In this document: positions 9,086 to 17,094 of the stretch, one piece after another | Layout: each line of letters begins with the position of its first letter | How positions within the stretch are numbered: the stretch's first letter is position 1 | Assembly (NCBI GenBank): GCA_910586205.1 | Contig: CAJUGD010000001.1 | Coordinates: forward strand, 62,001 to 126,000 | Reading direction: 5' to 3' | Length of the DNA stretch: 64,000 bases | From: an uncultured Lachnospiraceae bacterium | GTDB taxonomy: Bacteria > Bacillota > Clostridia > Lachnospirales > Lachnospiraceae | Translations under genes and position numbers: made by a program | The notes under the pieces: generated by a model | Seen by the model: only the letters and a program-made list of their open reading frames with translations | What the model was told of the DNA's origin: nothing | Database searches by the model: none

Positions 9086-11602
9086 ATGGGCATAAAGAAT
9101 CGAATCTGGATGTTCCGTAAAAGGAGATATGCCAGGCCGCTGAGAGTGTGGATAGCTGTGGTTATCCTGCTTCTTGGAGGTCTGGCTTTTTGTGCTTTGT
9201 CCATGGAGGCGTGGGCTGGCAGTATGGCTCAGAATAAAGAAGGGGAGACGGTTTCCCATTCCTTGGGCAGAGTGGAAATTGATGTGGAGTATGGTTATGG
9301 AAATCGGGTAAAAGGAGGACGTTATATTCCGGTGTACATTACCATAGCCAATGGCCAGGATCGTCCGGCAGAGGGAGTCTTAAAGATCAAGTCCATGGAA
9401 TCAGACGGAGACATTTATCATTATGATTATGATGTGACTTTAAAATCAGGGGAGAAAAGGAAAGGAAGGTATTATATTCCCATAGGGACGGATGCAGACA
9501 GGCTGTTTGTGGAGCTGGAAGACAAGGCAGGAGCAATCCTTGCAGAGCAGCAGGTAAGCTTGAATGTGAGCCAGGATGTGCCGGAGCTGTTTGTGGGGAT
9601 TCTTTCGGATAATCCGGAGGACTTGGAATATCTGGACGGTGTGGGGATTCACTACAGTACCTTAAGAACCAGAAGCTTTATGCTGGATCCCAAGGAGTTT
9701 CCGGACGAAGCAGTGGGGCTGAACCTGCTGGATGTGATAGTGGTGAATAATTTTAAGCTGCGGGAATTATCAGAGCAGCAGACTTCTGCAGTTATGGACT
9801 GGGTTCACAGCGGCGGCGTGCTGATATTAGGCACCGGAAAGCGGGTGGGGGATACGCTGGGACGATTTGCACCGGAGCTTTTGGATGATTCTTATGGAAG
9901 TGCGGTTATGCGCAGGCTTGATCTGGGAGAAGGATTCTCGTTGGACAGGCCAGAGGACGGAATGTTTGAGATAGCCTGTGTGGATATTTCTCTTCATGGC
10001 GGCAACATTATTCTTTCCAGCGGCGGCTTTGCTCTTTTGACGGCAGCATCCAAAGAACAGGGGCTGATTGGAGTGGCGGGTTTTGATCTGTCAGACATCC
10101 AAAGATTCTGCCAGGAGCATCCGTCCTATGTGGATCATTTTTTTACCTCTCTTTTGGGGGAGACCCGGATTAACCGGCTGGCAAATGTGGTTTACAGCGG
10201 CAATTCGGATCAGTTTTGGTCGGTTCAGAGCCTGATCAACACGGGAAATGTAGAAAAGCTGCCTAATCTTTTGGCTTATGCGGCAGTGGTGATCTTATAT
10301 CTGCTGATCATGGGACCAGGAATGTATATCTTTTTGAAAAACAGAAGTCTTCAGATTTTTTACCGGCAGGGAGTTGCAGTTCTGGCAGTGGTTTTTGCGG
10401 TAATCATTTATCTGATGGGAATGTTTACCCGTTTCCGCTCTACCTTTTATACTTATGCGGCCATTCAGGATGTGACAGCAGATTACGTGACAGATACCAC
10501 CTACGTAAATATTCGTAATCCTTACAATCGTCCCTATCAGGTGGAGTTAGATCCCTCTTATTCTGTGCTTCCTATAACGCGCCGGAGCATTTCGGCTTCT
10601 GTCGGGGAAGCCAAATTCACGGGAAAGGAATCATACCAGATTGCCATTGAGCGGGGGGAGGAGCGTCTGACAATCCGGGGACAGGATATTCCGGCCTTTT
10701 CACCCAGATACTTTAAGCTGGAGAGAAAGCAGGAGAATACAGACAATATCGGGATTGCAGGAAACGTGGATTATTTTGAAGGAAGCATCAGCGGAGAAGT
10801 GACCAATCATTTTCCCTTTCCGTTGGAGAATGCTACGTTAATGCTCTATGGGAATATGGTGCTTTTGGGACGGCTGGAGCCAGGCCAGACATGCCGTTTG
10901 GACGGATTGGAGATTTTGCGCTACCCTCTGAATCATTCTTATGCAGTGGCAGAGCAGATTATCGGGGCGGAGCAGCTTCAGAGGGCAGACATCAGCGATT
11001 CTGCTTATCTTCTGGCAGCGGAGAGACTGAACATGCTGACTTTTTATCTTGATAATTATTTGAACAATTATATGGCAGATGCCCGTGTGATTGCATTCAG
11101 CACAGAGAAGGAGGAGCGTTTGTTTCTAAGAGAGGAAGGGGAAACATACGGACATACCATGTTAACCTCCTCCATAGAAGTCCATGCATCCAGGGATCAG
11201 CTTCTTTACCGTTCTGTACTGATGAAAATGCCGAGGGTGATCAGCGGAGAGTATAATGCGGAGTCTAATTCTATGAGCGGTATGGAACCTTTGGTAGTGG
11301 AATATGAGATGGGGGAAGAACTTGACGTGGAGAGCCTGACCTTTGAACCGGTTTCCCAGGTGTTTTCGGGAAATGGAAGGGACAGTTATATTGAAGCTTT
11401 TACAGGAAGTATTTATTTCTATAATCATGGCAGCGGAAACTATGACCGGATTCAATTTGACGGAAAGAAAATGAATGTGGATCAGCTCCGCCCTTATTTG
11501 TCGCCAGGCAATACGCTGACAGTACGTTATGTATATGGGGGACAGAAAAGCTACAATGCAATTCAGCTTCCCATGCCTATGGTTGCCGGGAGGGAGAGGT
11601 AA
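9086..11602 (+). CDS. Large membrane-anchored protein of an ABC-2 transporter cluster
   Basis: An 838-residue protein with an N-terminal membrane anchor (about 19-39), a large external part, and two more membrane helices near 392-418 and 428-447, then another long extracytoplasmic region. Residues about 212-250 (LLDVIVVNNF, then DWVHSGGVLILGTG) look like the class I glutamine amidotransferase-like fold seen in GldG/DUF4350-type proteins; no catalytic triad is evident. The stop overlaps the ATPase start as TAATG. It is probably an accessory or substrate-engaging part of the following ABC transporter. I do not recognise a named family member. Confidence 0.7.
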   Translation: MGIKNRIWMFRKRRYARPLRVWIAVVILLLGGLAFCALSMEAWAGSMAQNKEGETVSHSLGRVEIDVEYGYGNRVKGGRYIPVYITIANGQDRPAEGVLKIKSMESDGDIYHYDYDVTLKSGEKRKGRYYIPIGTDADRLFVELEDKAGAILAEQQVSLNVSQDVPELFVGILSDNPEDLEYLDGVGIHYSTLRTRSFMLDPKEFPDEAVGLNLLDVIVVNNFKLRELSEQQTSAVMDWVHSGGVLILGTGKRVGDTLGRFAPELLDDSYGSAVMRRLDLGEGFSLDRPEDGMFEIACVDISLHGGNIILSSGGFALLTAASKEQGLIGVAGFDLSDIQRFCQEHPSYVDHFFTSLLGETRINRLANVVYSGNSDQFWSVQSLINTGNVEKLPNLLAYAAVVILYLLIMGPGMYIFLKNRSLQIFYRQGVAVLAVVFAVIIYLMGMFTRFRSTFYTYAAIQDVTADYVTDTTYVNIRNPYNRPYQVELDPSYSVLPITRRSISASVGEAKFTGKESYQIAIERGEERLTIRGQDIPAFSPRYFKLERKQENTDNIGIAGNVDYFEGSISGEVTNHFPFPLENATLMLYGNMVLLGRLEPGQTCRLDGLEILRYPLNHSYAVAEQIIGAEQLQRADISDSAYLLAAERLNMLTFYLDNYLNNYMADARVIAFSTEKEERLFLREEGETYGHTMLTSSIEVHASRDQLLYRSVLMKMPRVISGEYNAESNSMSGMEPLVVEYEMGEELDVESLTFEPVSQVFSGNGRDSYIEAFTGSIYFYNHGSGNYDRIQFDGKKMNVDQLRPYLSPGNTLTVRYVYGGQKSYNAIQLPMPMVAGRER

Positions 11603-12570
11603 TGCTGAAAATTCGGAATCTGCAGAAAGTATATGGAAATTATCATGCCCTGGACGGTCTTGATATGGAGATCCGGGAGGGGGCATTGTATGGTTTTGTG
11701 GGGCCAAACGGGGCCGGAAAGACGACCACCATTAAGATCATCAGCGGGCTTCTCTGGCCGGATGGAGGGACCGTGGAGATTCATGGGACGGATGCCTTGA
11801 CCCAGCCCGGCAGGCTGAAGGAAAAGATCGGTTATGTGCCGGATTATTTTGGAGTTTATGATAATCTGAAAGTATCAGAGTACATGGAGTTTTTTGCGTC
11901 TTGCTATGGCATGGAAGGGCTGAAGGCACGGAAGCGTTCCCAGACTCTTTTAGATCAGGTAGGACTGGGGCATAAGCTGGACTTTTATGTGGACGGATTG
12001 TCCAGGGGAATGAAGCAGCGGCTGTGCCTGGCCAGAGCCTTGCTTCATGAACCGGTTCTTTTGGTGATGGATGAGCCGGCTGCAGGGTTGGATCCTAGAA
12101 CCAGGCTGGAGTTTAAGGAGACAGTGCGGGAGCTGAATGAGCAGGGAATGACGATCCTTATAAGCTCTCATCTGCTTTCCGATCTGGCTGAGCTGTGTAC
12201 CGATGTAGGGATTGTGGATGCAGGGAAAATGCTGCTGACCGGCAGTGTGGAGGAGGTGATTGAAAAGATCCATACTTCTAAGCCGGTGATTATAACCGTC
12301 CATGAAAATATCGGGACAGCCATTGGGATCTTAAAGGAGCATCCTTTGGTGCGTTCCTTGTCCGTAAAGGACCAGGAGATTATGGTACAGTTTGCCGGGA
12401 GCGGAAAACAGGAAAGCCGGCTTTTGACAGAGCTGATATCAGCAGGAGTTCAGGTAAGAGGATTTATGCGGGAGCCGGGAAGCTTAGAGGCAGTGTTTAT
12501 GCAGCTTACTGGCCGTGAGGAGGAAAGGGTGGTGCAGTCTTATGAACATATTCTCGAATCCGGTCTATAA
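11602..12570 (+). CDS. ABC-2 type transporter ATP-binding protein
   Basis: A 322-residue ATPase with Walker A GPNGAGKTT (near residue 35), a Q-loop region (VPDYFGVYDNLKVSEYM), signature LSRGMKQRL and Walker B LLVMDEPAAGLD, then the H-loop in ISSHLLSDL. The short C-terminal extension is typical of CcmA-like/ABC-2 exporters. The start overlaps the preceding stop (TAATG), and its end overlaps the permease gene. Cargo is unknown. Confidence 0.93.
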   Translation: MLKIRNLQKVYGNYHALDGLDMEIREGALYGFVGPNGAGKTTTIKIISGLLWPDGGTVEIHGTDALTQPGRLKEKIGYVPDYFGVYDNLKVSEYMEFFASCYGMEGLKARKRSQTLLDQVGLGHKLDFYVDGLSRGMKQRLCLARALLHEPVLLVMDEPAAGLDPRTRLEFKETVRELNEQGMTILISSHLLSDLAELCTDVGIVDAGKMLLTGSVEEVIEKIHTSKPVIITVHENIGTAIGILKEHPLVRSLSVKDQEIMVQFAGSGKQESRLLTELISAGVQVRGFMREPGSLEAVFMQLTGREEERVVQSYEHILESGL

Positions 12571-13441
12571 AAGGGAGATAATGGTAAGTACACGCAGCTT
12601 CCGTCTGGCTTTGGTGCTGCTGGTATTTAACGGAATTTTGGCATTGGTAGCGCTTTTAAATATGTATTCCACATTAGCCAGGGTGAGGATTACAGCAGAG
12701 ATTCAGTACAGCAGTTTTCTGGATTTGTATATTTTTGTGGCTGTCCTAGAATTTGTCATGCTGATCTTTATTATGCCTGCCATTACGGCAGGAAGTATCA
12801 GCGGGGAGCGGGAACGGCAGACATTGGATCTGATGTTGTCTACCAAAATGACGCCGGTACAGATTGTAATGGGAAAATTGGCAGCATCTTTAAGTACCAT
12901 GGGACTTTTGATTGTTTCCAGTTTCCCTATTTTGGCTCTGGTGTTTGTGTATGGCGGGGTGACGATGAAGGACATGGGGATGCTTTTAGTGTGCTTTGTG
13001 GCTGCGGCTCTGTTTGTGGGAAGCTTAGGAGTGTGCTGCTCGGCTCTGTTTCGGAAGTCTACGTTATCAACGGTTGTAGCCTATGGGGTGATGGGAGGAA
13101 TCGTGGCGGGAACCTATGGAGTGAATCAACTGGTCATGTTTCTGGGCCGTATGTCCGGGGCTTATGCTGCCTCCGGGGAGGCGGGGGCAATGGCAGGCAG
13201 CTCAGGAGGATTTTTATATCTGCTGCTTTTGAATCCCACGGCTACCTTTGTGCTGACCATGCTGCGTCTGGCAGGGAGGGAGCAGGCGAAAGGAGGTGTG
13301 GCCCAGTGGTTTGGGACACACAGGGAAAGCTTTGTCAGTCAGAACTGGATTGGATGCAGTGTAATACTTCAGGCAGCAATGGCCGCTGTGTTTGTGTGGG
13401 CGGCAGTCAGGGCAGTGGGGCCTGGAAGGCGGAAAGGATGA
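12542..13441 (+). CDS. ABC-2 type transporter permease
   Basis: A 299-residue membrane protein beginning MNIFSNPVYKREIMVSTRS, the usual amphipathic lead-in of ABC-2 permeases of the NosY/gliding type, with about six membrane segments and the conserved loop GERERQTLDLMLSTKMTP. ATG 12542 is preferred to the upstream GTG at 12515 because the homologous N-terminus starts there; the overlap with the ATPase gene is then 29 bp. It forms a three-gene transporter unit with 9086-12570. Confidence 0.9.
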   Translation: MNIFSNPVYKREIMVSTRSFRLALVLLVFNGILALVALLNMYSTLARVRITAEIQYSSFLDLYIFVAVLEFVMLIFIMPAITAGSISGERERQTLDLMLSTKMTPVQIVMGKLAASLSTMGLLIVSSFPILALVFVYGGVTMKDMGMLLVCFVAAALFVGSLGVCCSALFRKSTLSTVVAYGVMGGIVAGTYGVNQLVMFLGRMSGAYAASGEAGAMAGSSGGFLYLLLLNPTATFVLTMLRLAGREQAKGGVAQWFGTHRESFVSQNWIGCSVILQAAMAAVFVWAAVRAVGPGRRKG

Positions 13442-13454
13442 GGCAAGATAGGTG

Positions 13455-13483
13455 TTTTCTTTTGATTTGTTTTGGTGTATGAT
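13455..13483 (+). promoter_or_regulatory. Possible sigma-A promoter of the SPFH/TPM operon
   Basis: TTTTCT (13455-13460), 17-nt spacer, TATGAT (13478-13483). The -35 match is weak, the -10 match is good. The expected start near 13490 sits just before a perfect palindrome at 13493-13504. Confidence 0.4.
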
Positions 13484-13492
13484 AGAAGGCAG

Positions 13493-13504
13493 TAAAGCGC
13501 TTTA
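13493..13504. promoter_or_regulatory. Palindromic operator candidate, cre-like
   Basis: TAAAGCGCTTTA is a perfect 12-bp palindrome centred on CG, like the core of CcpA catabolite-response elements (consensus WTGNAANCGNWNNCWW). The flanks match the consensus poorly. It lies just downstream of the presumed transcription start, a position where a bound repressor would block RNA polymerase. Confidence 0.35.
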
Positions 13505-13537
13505 AAGGAAAAAGTTTTAAGGATAAGGAGGAGCAGC

Positions 13538-14821
13538 ATGGGGATTATTAAGGCAGCAGTGTCAGCAATAGGGGGCGCGTTGGCGGATCAGTGGCTGGAG
13601 GTTATGGAGCCGGGAAACATGGGGGATCAGACGGTATTTACCAGTGGGGTGAAAATCCGTAAGGGTTCTAATGTTAAGGGCACGGAAAATGTGGTGTCAG
13701 ATGGTTCTGTGATCCATGTGTATCCCAATCAGTTCATGATGATAGTGGATGGCGGAAAGGTTGTGGATTACACGGCAGAGGAGGGATATTATACGGTGAA
13801 AAATTCCTCCACCCCCTCTTTGTTTAACGGCCAGTTTAAGGACAGCTTAAAGGAGTCCTTTAACCGGATTAAATACGGAGGAGGAACACCCAGGGTACAA
13901 AAGGTATTTTATGTAAATCTGCAGGAGATCAAGGGGATCAAATTCGGTACCCGGAATCCAGTGAATTATTATGACAGCTTTTATAATGCGGAGCTTTTTT
14001 TGCGGGCCCATGGAACGTATTCCATTCAGATTACGGACCCACTGCGCTTTTATGCCCAGGTGATTCCCAAAAATGCAAGCAGGGTAGATATCAGCTCGAT
14101 CAACGAGCAGTATATGAACGAGTTTTTGGAGGCGCTGCAGGCATCCATTAACAGGATGTCGGCTGAAGGGGAGCGGATTTCCTTTGTGGCTTCTAAGGGC
14201 ACTGTGTTAAGCCGTCATATGTCGGAGGTGTTAGACGACGACTGGAAGCGGTCCCGGGGTTTTGAAGTGATGAGTGTGGGGATTGCCAGCATTTCCTATA
14301 ATGAAGAATCTCAGAAGCTGATCAATATGCGCAATCAGGGAGCCATGCTTAGTGATCCCGGCGTGCGGGAGGGATATGTACAGGGGGCCATTGCCCGCGG
14401 GTTAGAGGCGGCTGGTTCCAATTCCCAGGGATCCATGGCCGGTTTTATGGGTATGGGTGTGGGGATGAATGCAGGAGGCGGTTTTATGGGAACAGCATCC
14501 GCTTCCAATATGCAGCAGATGCAGATGAATGCCAATGCACGGGGCGCAGGAGCCCAGAGTCCTGGCAGTTATGCAGGGGGATTGACAGGCAGTTCCTGGG
14601 TATGTGGCTGCGGCGCAGTGAACACAGGGAAATTCTGCAGTGAATGTGGTGCTCCGAAGCCTGCTAAGGATACTTGGGTGTGCCGCTGCGGCGCAGTGAA
14701 TGGAGGAAAATTCTGCAGCGAGTGTGGAAGCCCGAAGCCTGCTGATAATACCTGGGTCTGCCGCTGCGGAGCAGTGAATACGGGGAAATTCTGCAGTGAG
14801 TGCGGGGCTTTGAAAGGATAA
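13538..14821 (+). CDS. SPFH-domain protein with three C-terminal zinc ribbons (YdjI-like)
   Basis: This 427-residue protein has an SPFH/virion-core-like domain in residues about 15-300 (AALADQWLEVMEPGN-type start, a central KFGTRNPVNYYD region) and a glycine/methionine-rich linker. The C-terminus holds three near-identical 26-residue zinc ribbons, each with CxCGAVNxGKFCSECG. SPFH proteins organise membrane microdomains. With the next two genes it parallels Bacillus subtilis ydjI-ydjG-ydjH, a membrane-stress operon; that equivalence is inferred from domain order. AAGGAGG precedes the ATG. Confidence 0.87.
   Translation: MGIIKAAVSAIGGALADQWLEVMEPGNMGDQTVFTSGVKIRKGSNVKGTENVVSDGSVIHVYPNQFMMIVDGGKVVDYTAEEGYYTVKNSSTPSLFNGQFKDSLKESFNRIKYGGGTPRVQKVFYVNLQEIKGIKFGTRNPVNYYDSFYNAELFLRAHGTYSIQITDPLRFYAQVIPKNASRVDISSINEQYMNEFLEALQASINRMSAEGERISFVASKGTVLSRHMSEVLDDDWKRSRGFEVMSVGIASISYNEESQKLINMRNQGAMLSDPGVREGYVQGAIARGLEAAGSNSQGSMAGFMGMGVGMNAGGGFMGTASASNMQQMQMNANARGAGAQSPGSYAGGLTGSSWVCGCGAVNTGKFCSECGAPKPAKDTWVCRCGAVNGGKFCSECGSPKPADNTWVCRCGAVNTGKFCSECGALKG
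14597..14815 (+). repeat. 78-bp tandem repeat encoding zinc ribbons
   Basis: Three in-frame copies start at 14597, 14675 and 14753 (the last one truncated). Each copy encodes WVCxCGAVNxGKFCSECG plus a KP-rich linker. The copies are diverged at synonymous sites, so the duplication is not brand new. Four cysteines per copy are kept in all three. Confidence 0.9.
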
Positions 14822-14836
14822 GAAGCGGGCGGCGTT

Positions 14837-15853
14837 ATGGCGACAATTATTTATAAATGTCCAAATTGCGGAGGGGATCTGCGGTTTGAACCACAGGAGC
14901 AGAACTTTCAGTGTGAGTATTGTCTGTCAGAGTTTTCAAAGGAACAGATGGAAAACAGCGTTTCAGAACAGACGGAAGCGGCTGTCAATGTATATTCTTG
15001 TCCAAGCTGCGGAGCAGAGGTGGTGACAGATGAGACTACGGCTGCCTCTTTTTGTTACTATTGCCATAATCCGGTGGTGCTGGCAGGACGGCTGGAGGGA
15101 GAATATCATCCGGATGGTGTTCTCCCCTTTGGGATCAGCAGACAGCAGGCATTAGATATTTTTGAAAAGTGGATTGGCGGGAAAAAATATATACCGAAGG
15201 AATTTTATTCCCAGGATCAGATTGAGAAGATGACAGGTGTTTACTTTCCCTACTGGCTGTATGGGTGCCAGGTGGAGGGAAAGCTTGAGGCACAGGGAAA
15301 AAAGCAGAAATCCTGGATGGAGGGAAATATACGGTTTATCCGCACGGAGGAGTATGCGGTGAGCCGGGACGGAACGATGAAGATCCAGGACGTTTCCCGC
15401 AATGCACTCTCTAAGGCAAACCGAAAGCTGGCAGAGGGTGTGATGCCCTTTGAGATGGAAAAGCTGCAGCCTTTTGAGATGGCGTACCTGTCCGGTTTTT
15501 TGGCAGAGAAGCGGGATATGGAGAAAGGGCAGTTTGAGGAGGAGATAAAAGAGGAGGTATGCCGGTTTGCCGGGGATTCTCTCCGCAGCGAGATCAGCGG
15601 GTATGATTCTGTTCAGGTTCATTCCGAGAATATGCAGATCAAAAGCCCTCAGTGGAGGTATGTATTAATGCCGGTTTGGACCTTGACGTATGTGGACAGG
15701 AAGACAGATAAGGTGTATTATTTTGCCTGTAATGGACAGACAGGAAAGGTCTGCGGGGAGCTGCCGGTAGATTCCAGACGGCTTTTGGGACTGTTTCTGT
15801 CTGTTTTTGTGCCGGTATTTGCCATACTTTTGGCGGTGGGGTGGTTTCTCTAG
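14837..15853 (+). CDS. Zinc-ribbon membrane protein (YdjG-like)
   Basis: A 338-residue protein starting with two zinc-ribbon pairs (CPNCGG...CEYC near residues 8-30 and CPSCG...CYYC near 55-77). A long soluble domain follows, with one membrane segment at the C-terminus (about 315-336). Length and layout match YdjG-type proteins (TFIIB-type zinc ribbon/TPM partner). It lies 15 bp after the SPFH gene and 41 bp before the TPM-domain gene, so the three are co-transcribed. Function is known only by analogy to membrane stress systems. Confidence 0.82.
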   Translation: MATIIYKCPNCGGDLRFEPQEQNFQCEYCLSEFSKEQMENSVSEQTEAAVNVYSCPSCGAEVVTDETTAASFCYYCHNPVVLAGRLEGEYHPDGVLPFGISRQQALDIFEKWIGGKKYIPKEFYSQDQIEKMTGVYFPYWLYGCQVEGKLEAQGKKQKSWMEGNIRFIRTEEYAVSRDGTMKIQDVSRNALSKANRKLAEGVMPFEMEKLQPFEMAYLSGFLAEKRDMEKGQFEEEIKEEVCRFAGDSLRSEISGYDSVQVHSENMQIKSPQWRYVLMPVWTLTYVDRKTDKVYYFACNGQTGKVCGELPVDSRRLLGLFLSVFVPVFAILLAVGWFL

Positions 15854-15894
15854 TGCAACGATGTATTAGAGCTGTATAAGTAAGAGGTGTGCAT

Positions 15895-16848
15895 ATGGAT
15901 GCAAGGGATGAAAAAAGAATTGGGAGAATGGCTGTACATGGGGCTGCAGGTGTTCTTTTTGCTGCAGTGTTTATAATGGCAGGAGGTATGCAGGCACCTG
16001 CGGTCTTTGCAGGGGCAGCGGGAAGGGCAGAGCATATTTATCAGGCTCCCAAAACCGTGGAGCAGCAGCGTGTGTTTGATCAGGCAGGGCTGTTCTCAGA
16101 AGATGAGGAAAAAGAACTGGAGGAAAGGATACAAAAGCTTCAGAAGGTCATTGAGGCGGATATAGCGCTGGTTTCCACAGAGGATGCCCAGGGGAAGACA
16201 GCAGAGCAGTATGCGGATTATTTTTATCATGTACATGAACTTGGCAGGGGGGAGGATTACAGCGGAGTTCTCTTTTTGATGGATATGGATAACCGGGAAC
16301 TGTACATTTCTACATGCGGAGGGATGATTCGGCTTCTCACGGACGAGAGGATAGATTCCATGTTAGATCATGGGATTTCTTATATGAAAGACCAGGACTA
16401 TGCCCAGTGTGCCCGTCAGCTTCTTACAGATACCCGGCACTGGTATCAGAAAGGGATTGCAGAAGGACAGTATAATGAGGACCGGGATACAGGGGAAGTG
16501 AGTCAGTATCAGGGCGGGCGCAGAAGAAGCATTCGTTGGTATGAGTTTATCCTGGCAGCAGGGGTGGCGGCTTTCTGCGGGGCAGGCGTGTGCGGGAAGG
16601 TAAAGCGGGACTATGCCATGGAACAGGAGAGAAGACAGGCATCGGGCTTTCATATGGCATACAGGGCAGATGCCTGCTTTCGATATCGGAGTCAAAGTGA
16701 TGTGCTGAATAATTCTTACGTTGCAAGGCAGATAATTCCCCGGAATCCTCCGTCCGGTCATTCCGGCCATTCGGGTCATTTGGGGCGGAGTACTACCCAT
16801 AAATCCAGCGGCGGAAGGAGCTATGGAGGAGGCGGAAGGAAGTTCTGA
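15895..16848 (+). CDS. TPM-domain membrane protein (YdjH-like)
   Basis: A 317-residue protein with an N-terminal signal or anchor (about 16-38) and an extracytoplasmic TPM domain (VFDQAGLFSEDEEKELEERI, then GVLFLMDMDNRELYISTCG). A second membrane helix lies near 225-240, and the tail is glycine/serine-rich ending SYGGGGRKF, as in many TPM proteins. ATG 15895 is used because AAGAGG (15882-15887) is 7 nt upstream; GTG at 15889 would be too close. Last gene of the three-gene operon. Confidence 0.87.
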   Translation: MDARDEKRIGRMAVHGAAGVLFAAVFIMAGGMQAPAVFAGAAGRAEHIYQAPKTVEQQRVFDQAGLFSEDEEKELEERIQKLQKVIEADIALVSTEDAQGKTAEQYADYFYHVHELGRGEDYSGVLFLMDMDNRELYISTCGGMIRLLTDERIDSMLDHGISYMKDQDYAQCARQLLTDTRHWYQKGIAEGQYNEDRDTGEVSQYQGGRRRSIRWYEFILAAGVAAFCGAGVCGKVKRDYAMEQERRQASGFHMAYRADACFRYRSQSDVLNNSYVARQIIPRNPPSGHSGHSGHLGRSTTHKSSGGRSYGGGGRKF

Positions 16849-16891
16849 ATGCATTTCCCATAAAAATCCGTCCTATATAGACAAATGTAGC

Positions 16892-16921
16892 TGGACAAAT
16901 GACTATTGTCTATGGTATAAT
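16892..16921 (+). promoter_or_regulatory. Strong extended -10 promoter of the DUF3798 importer
   Basis: TGGACA (16892-16897), 18-nt spacer, TATAAT (16916-16921) preceded by TGG, an extended -10. The predicted start is near 16928, leaving a leader of about 165 nt before the lipoprotein gene. Confidence 0.75.
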
Positions 16922-16927
16922 CGAAAC

Positions 16928-17094
16928 ACTTTATTTGGCCGAAGGGCCAGATAAGATACTGGCAGGCTTTTTTGCATCGGGTAGGGTGCCTAAAAGTTTA
17001 CTGCCGTAAGGGAATGCCGCAAGAGGAACTGTGCTGTAAGATTTGGCAGGGCCTTTAGGACGGCATTCAGCAAAAAGAAGGAGGAGACATAATA
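16928..17094 (+). ncRNA. Structured 5' leader, unassigned riboswitch candidate
   Basis: The leader begins with a 10-bp hairpin (16931-16940 with 16945-16954, loop GAAG, one G-U pair). Further on, GAATGCCG (about 17021-17028) is perfectly complementary to CGGCATTC (about 17061-17068), enclosing a conserved-looking core. CCTAAA near 17000 can alternatively pair with TTTAGG near 17056, so two exclusive folds are possible. AAGGAGG follows shortly after. I could not match it confidently to any riboswitch class. Confidence 0.5.

Noticed and set aside
16975..17060. Cobalamin or FMN riboswitch in the DUF3798 leader
   Set aside because: Only short pieces (AAGGGAAT, CTGTAAG) resemble a cobalamin core; the spacing is about 12 nt too short and no B12-box is seen. 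FMN conserved blocks are absent.
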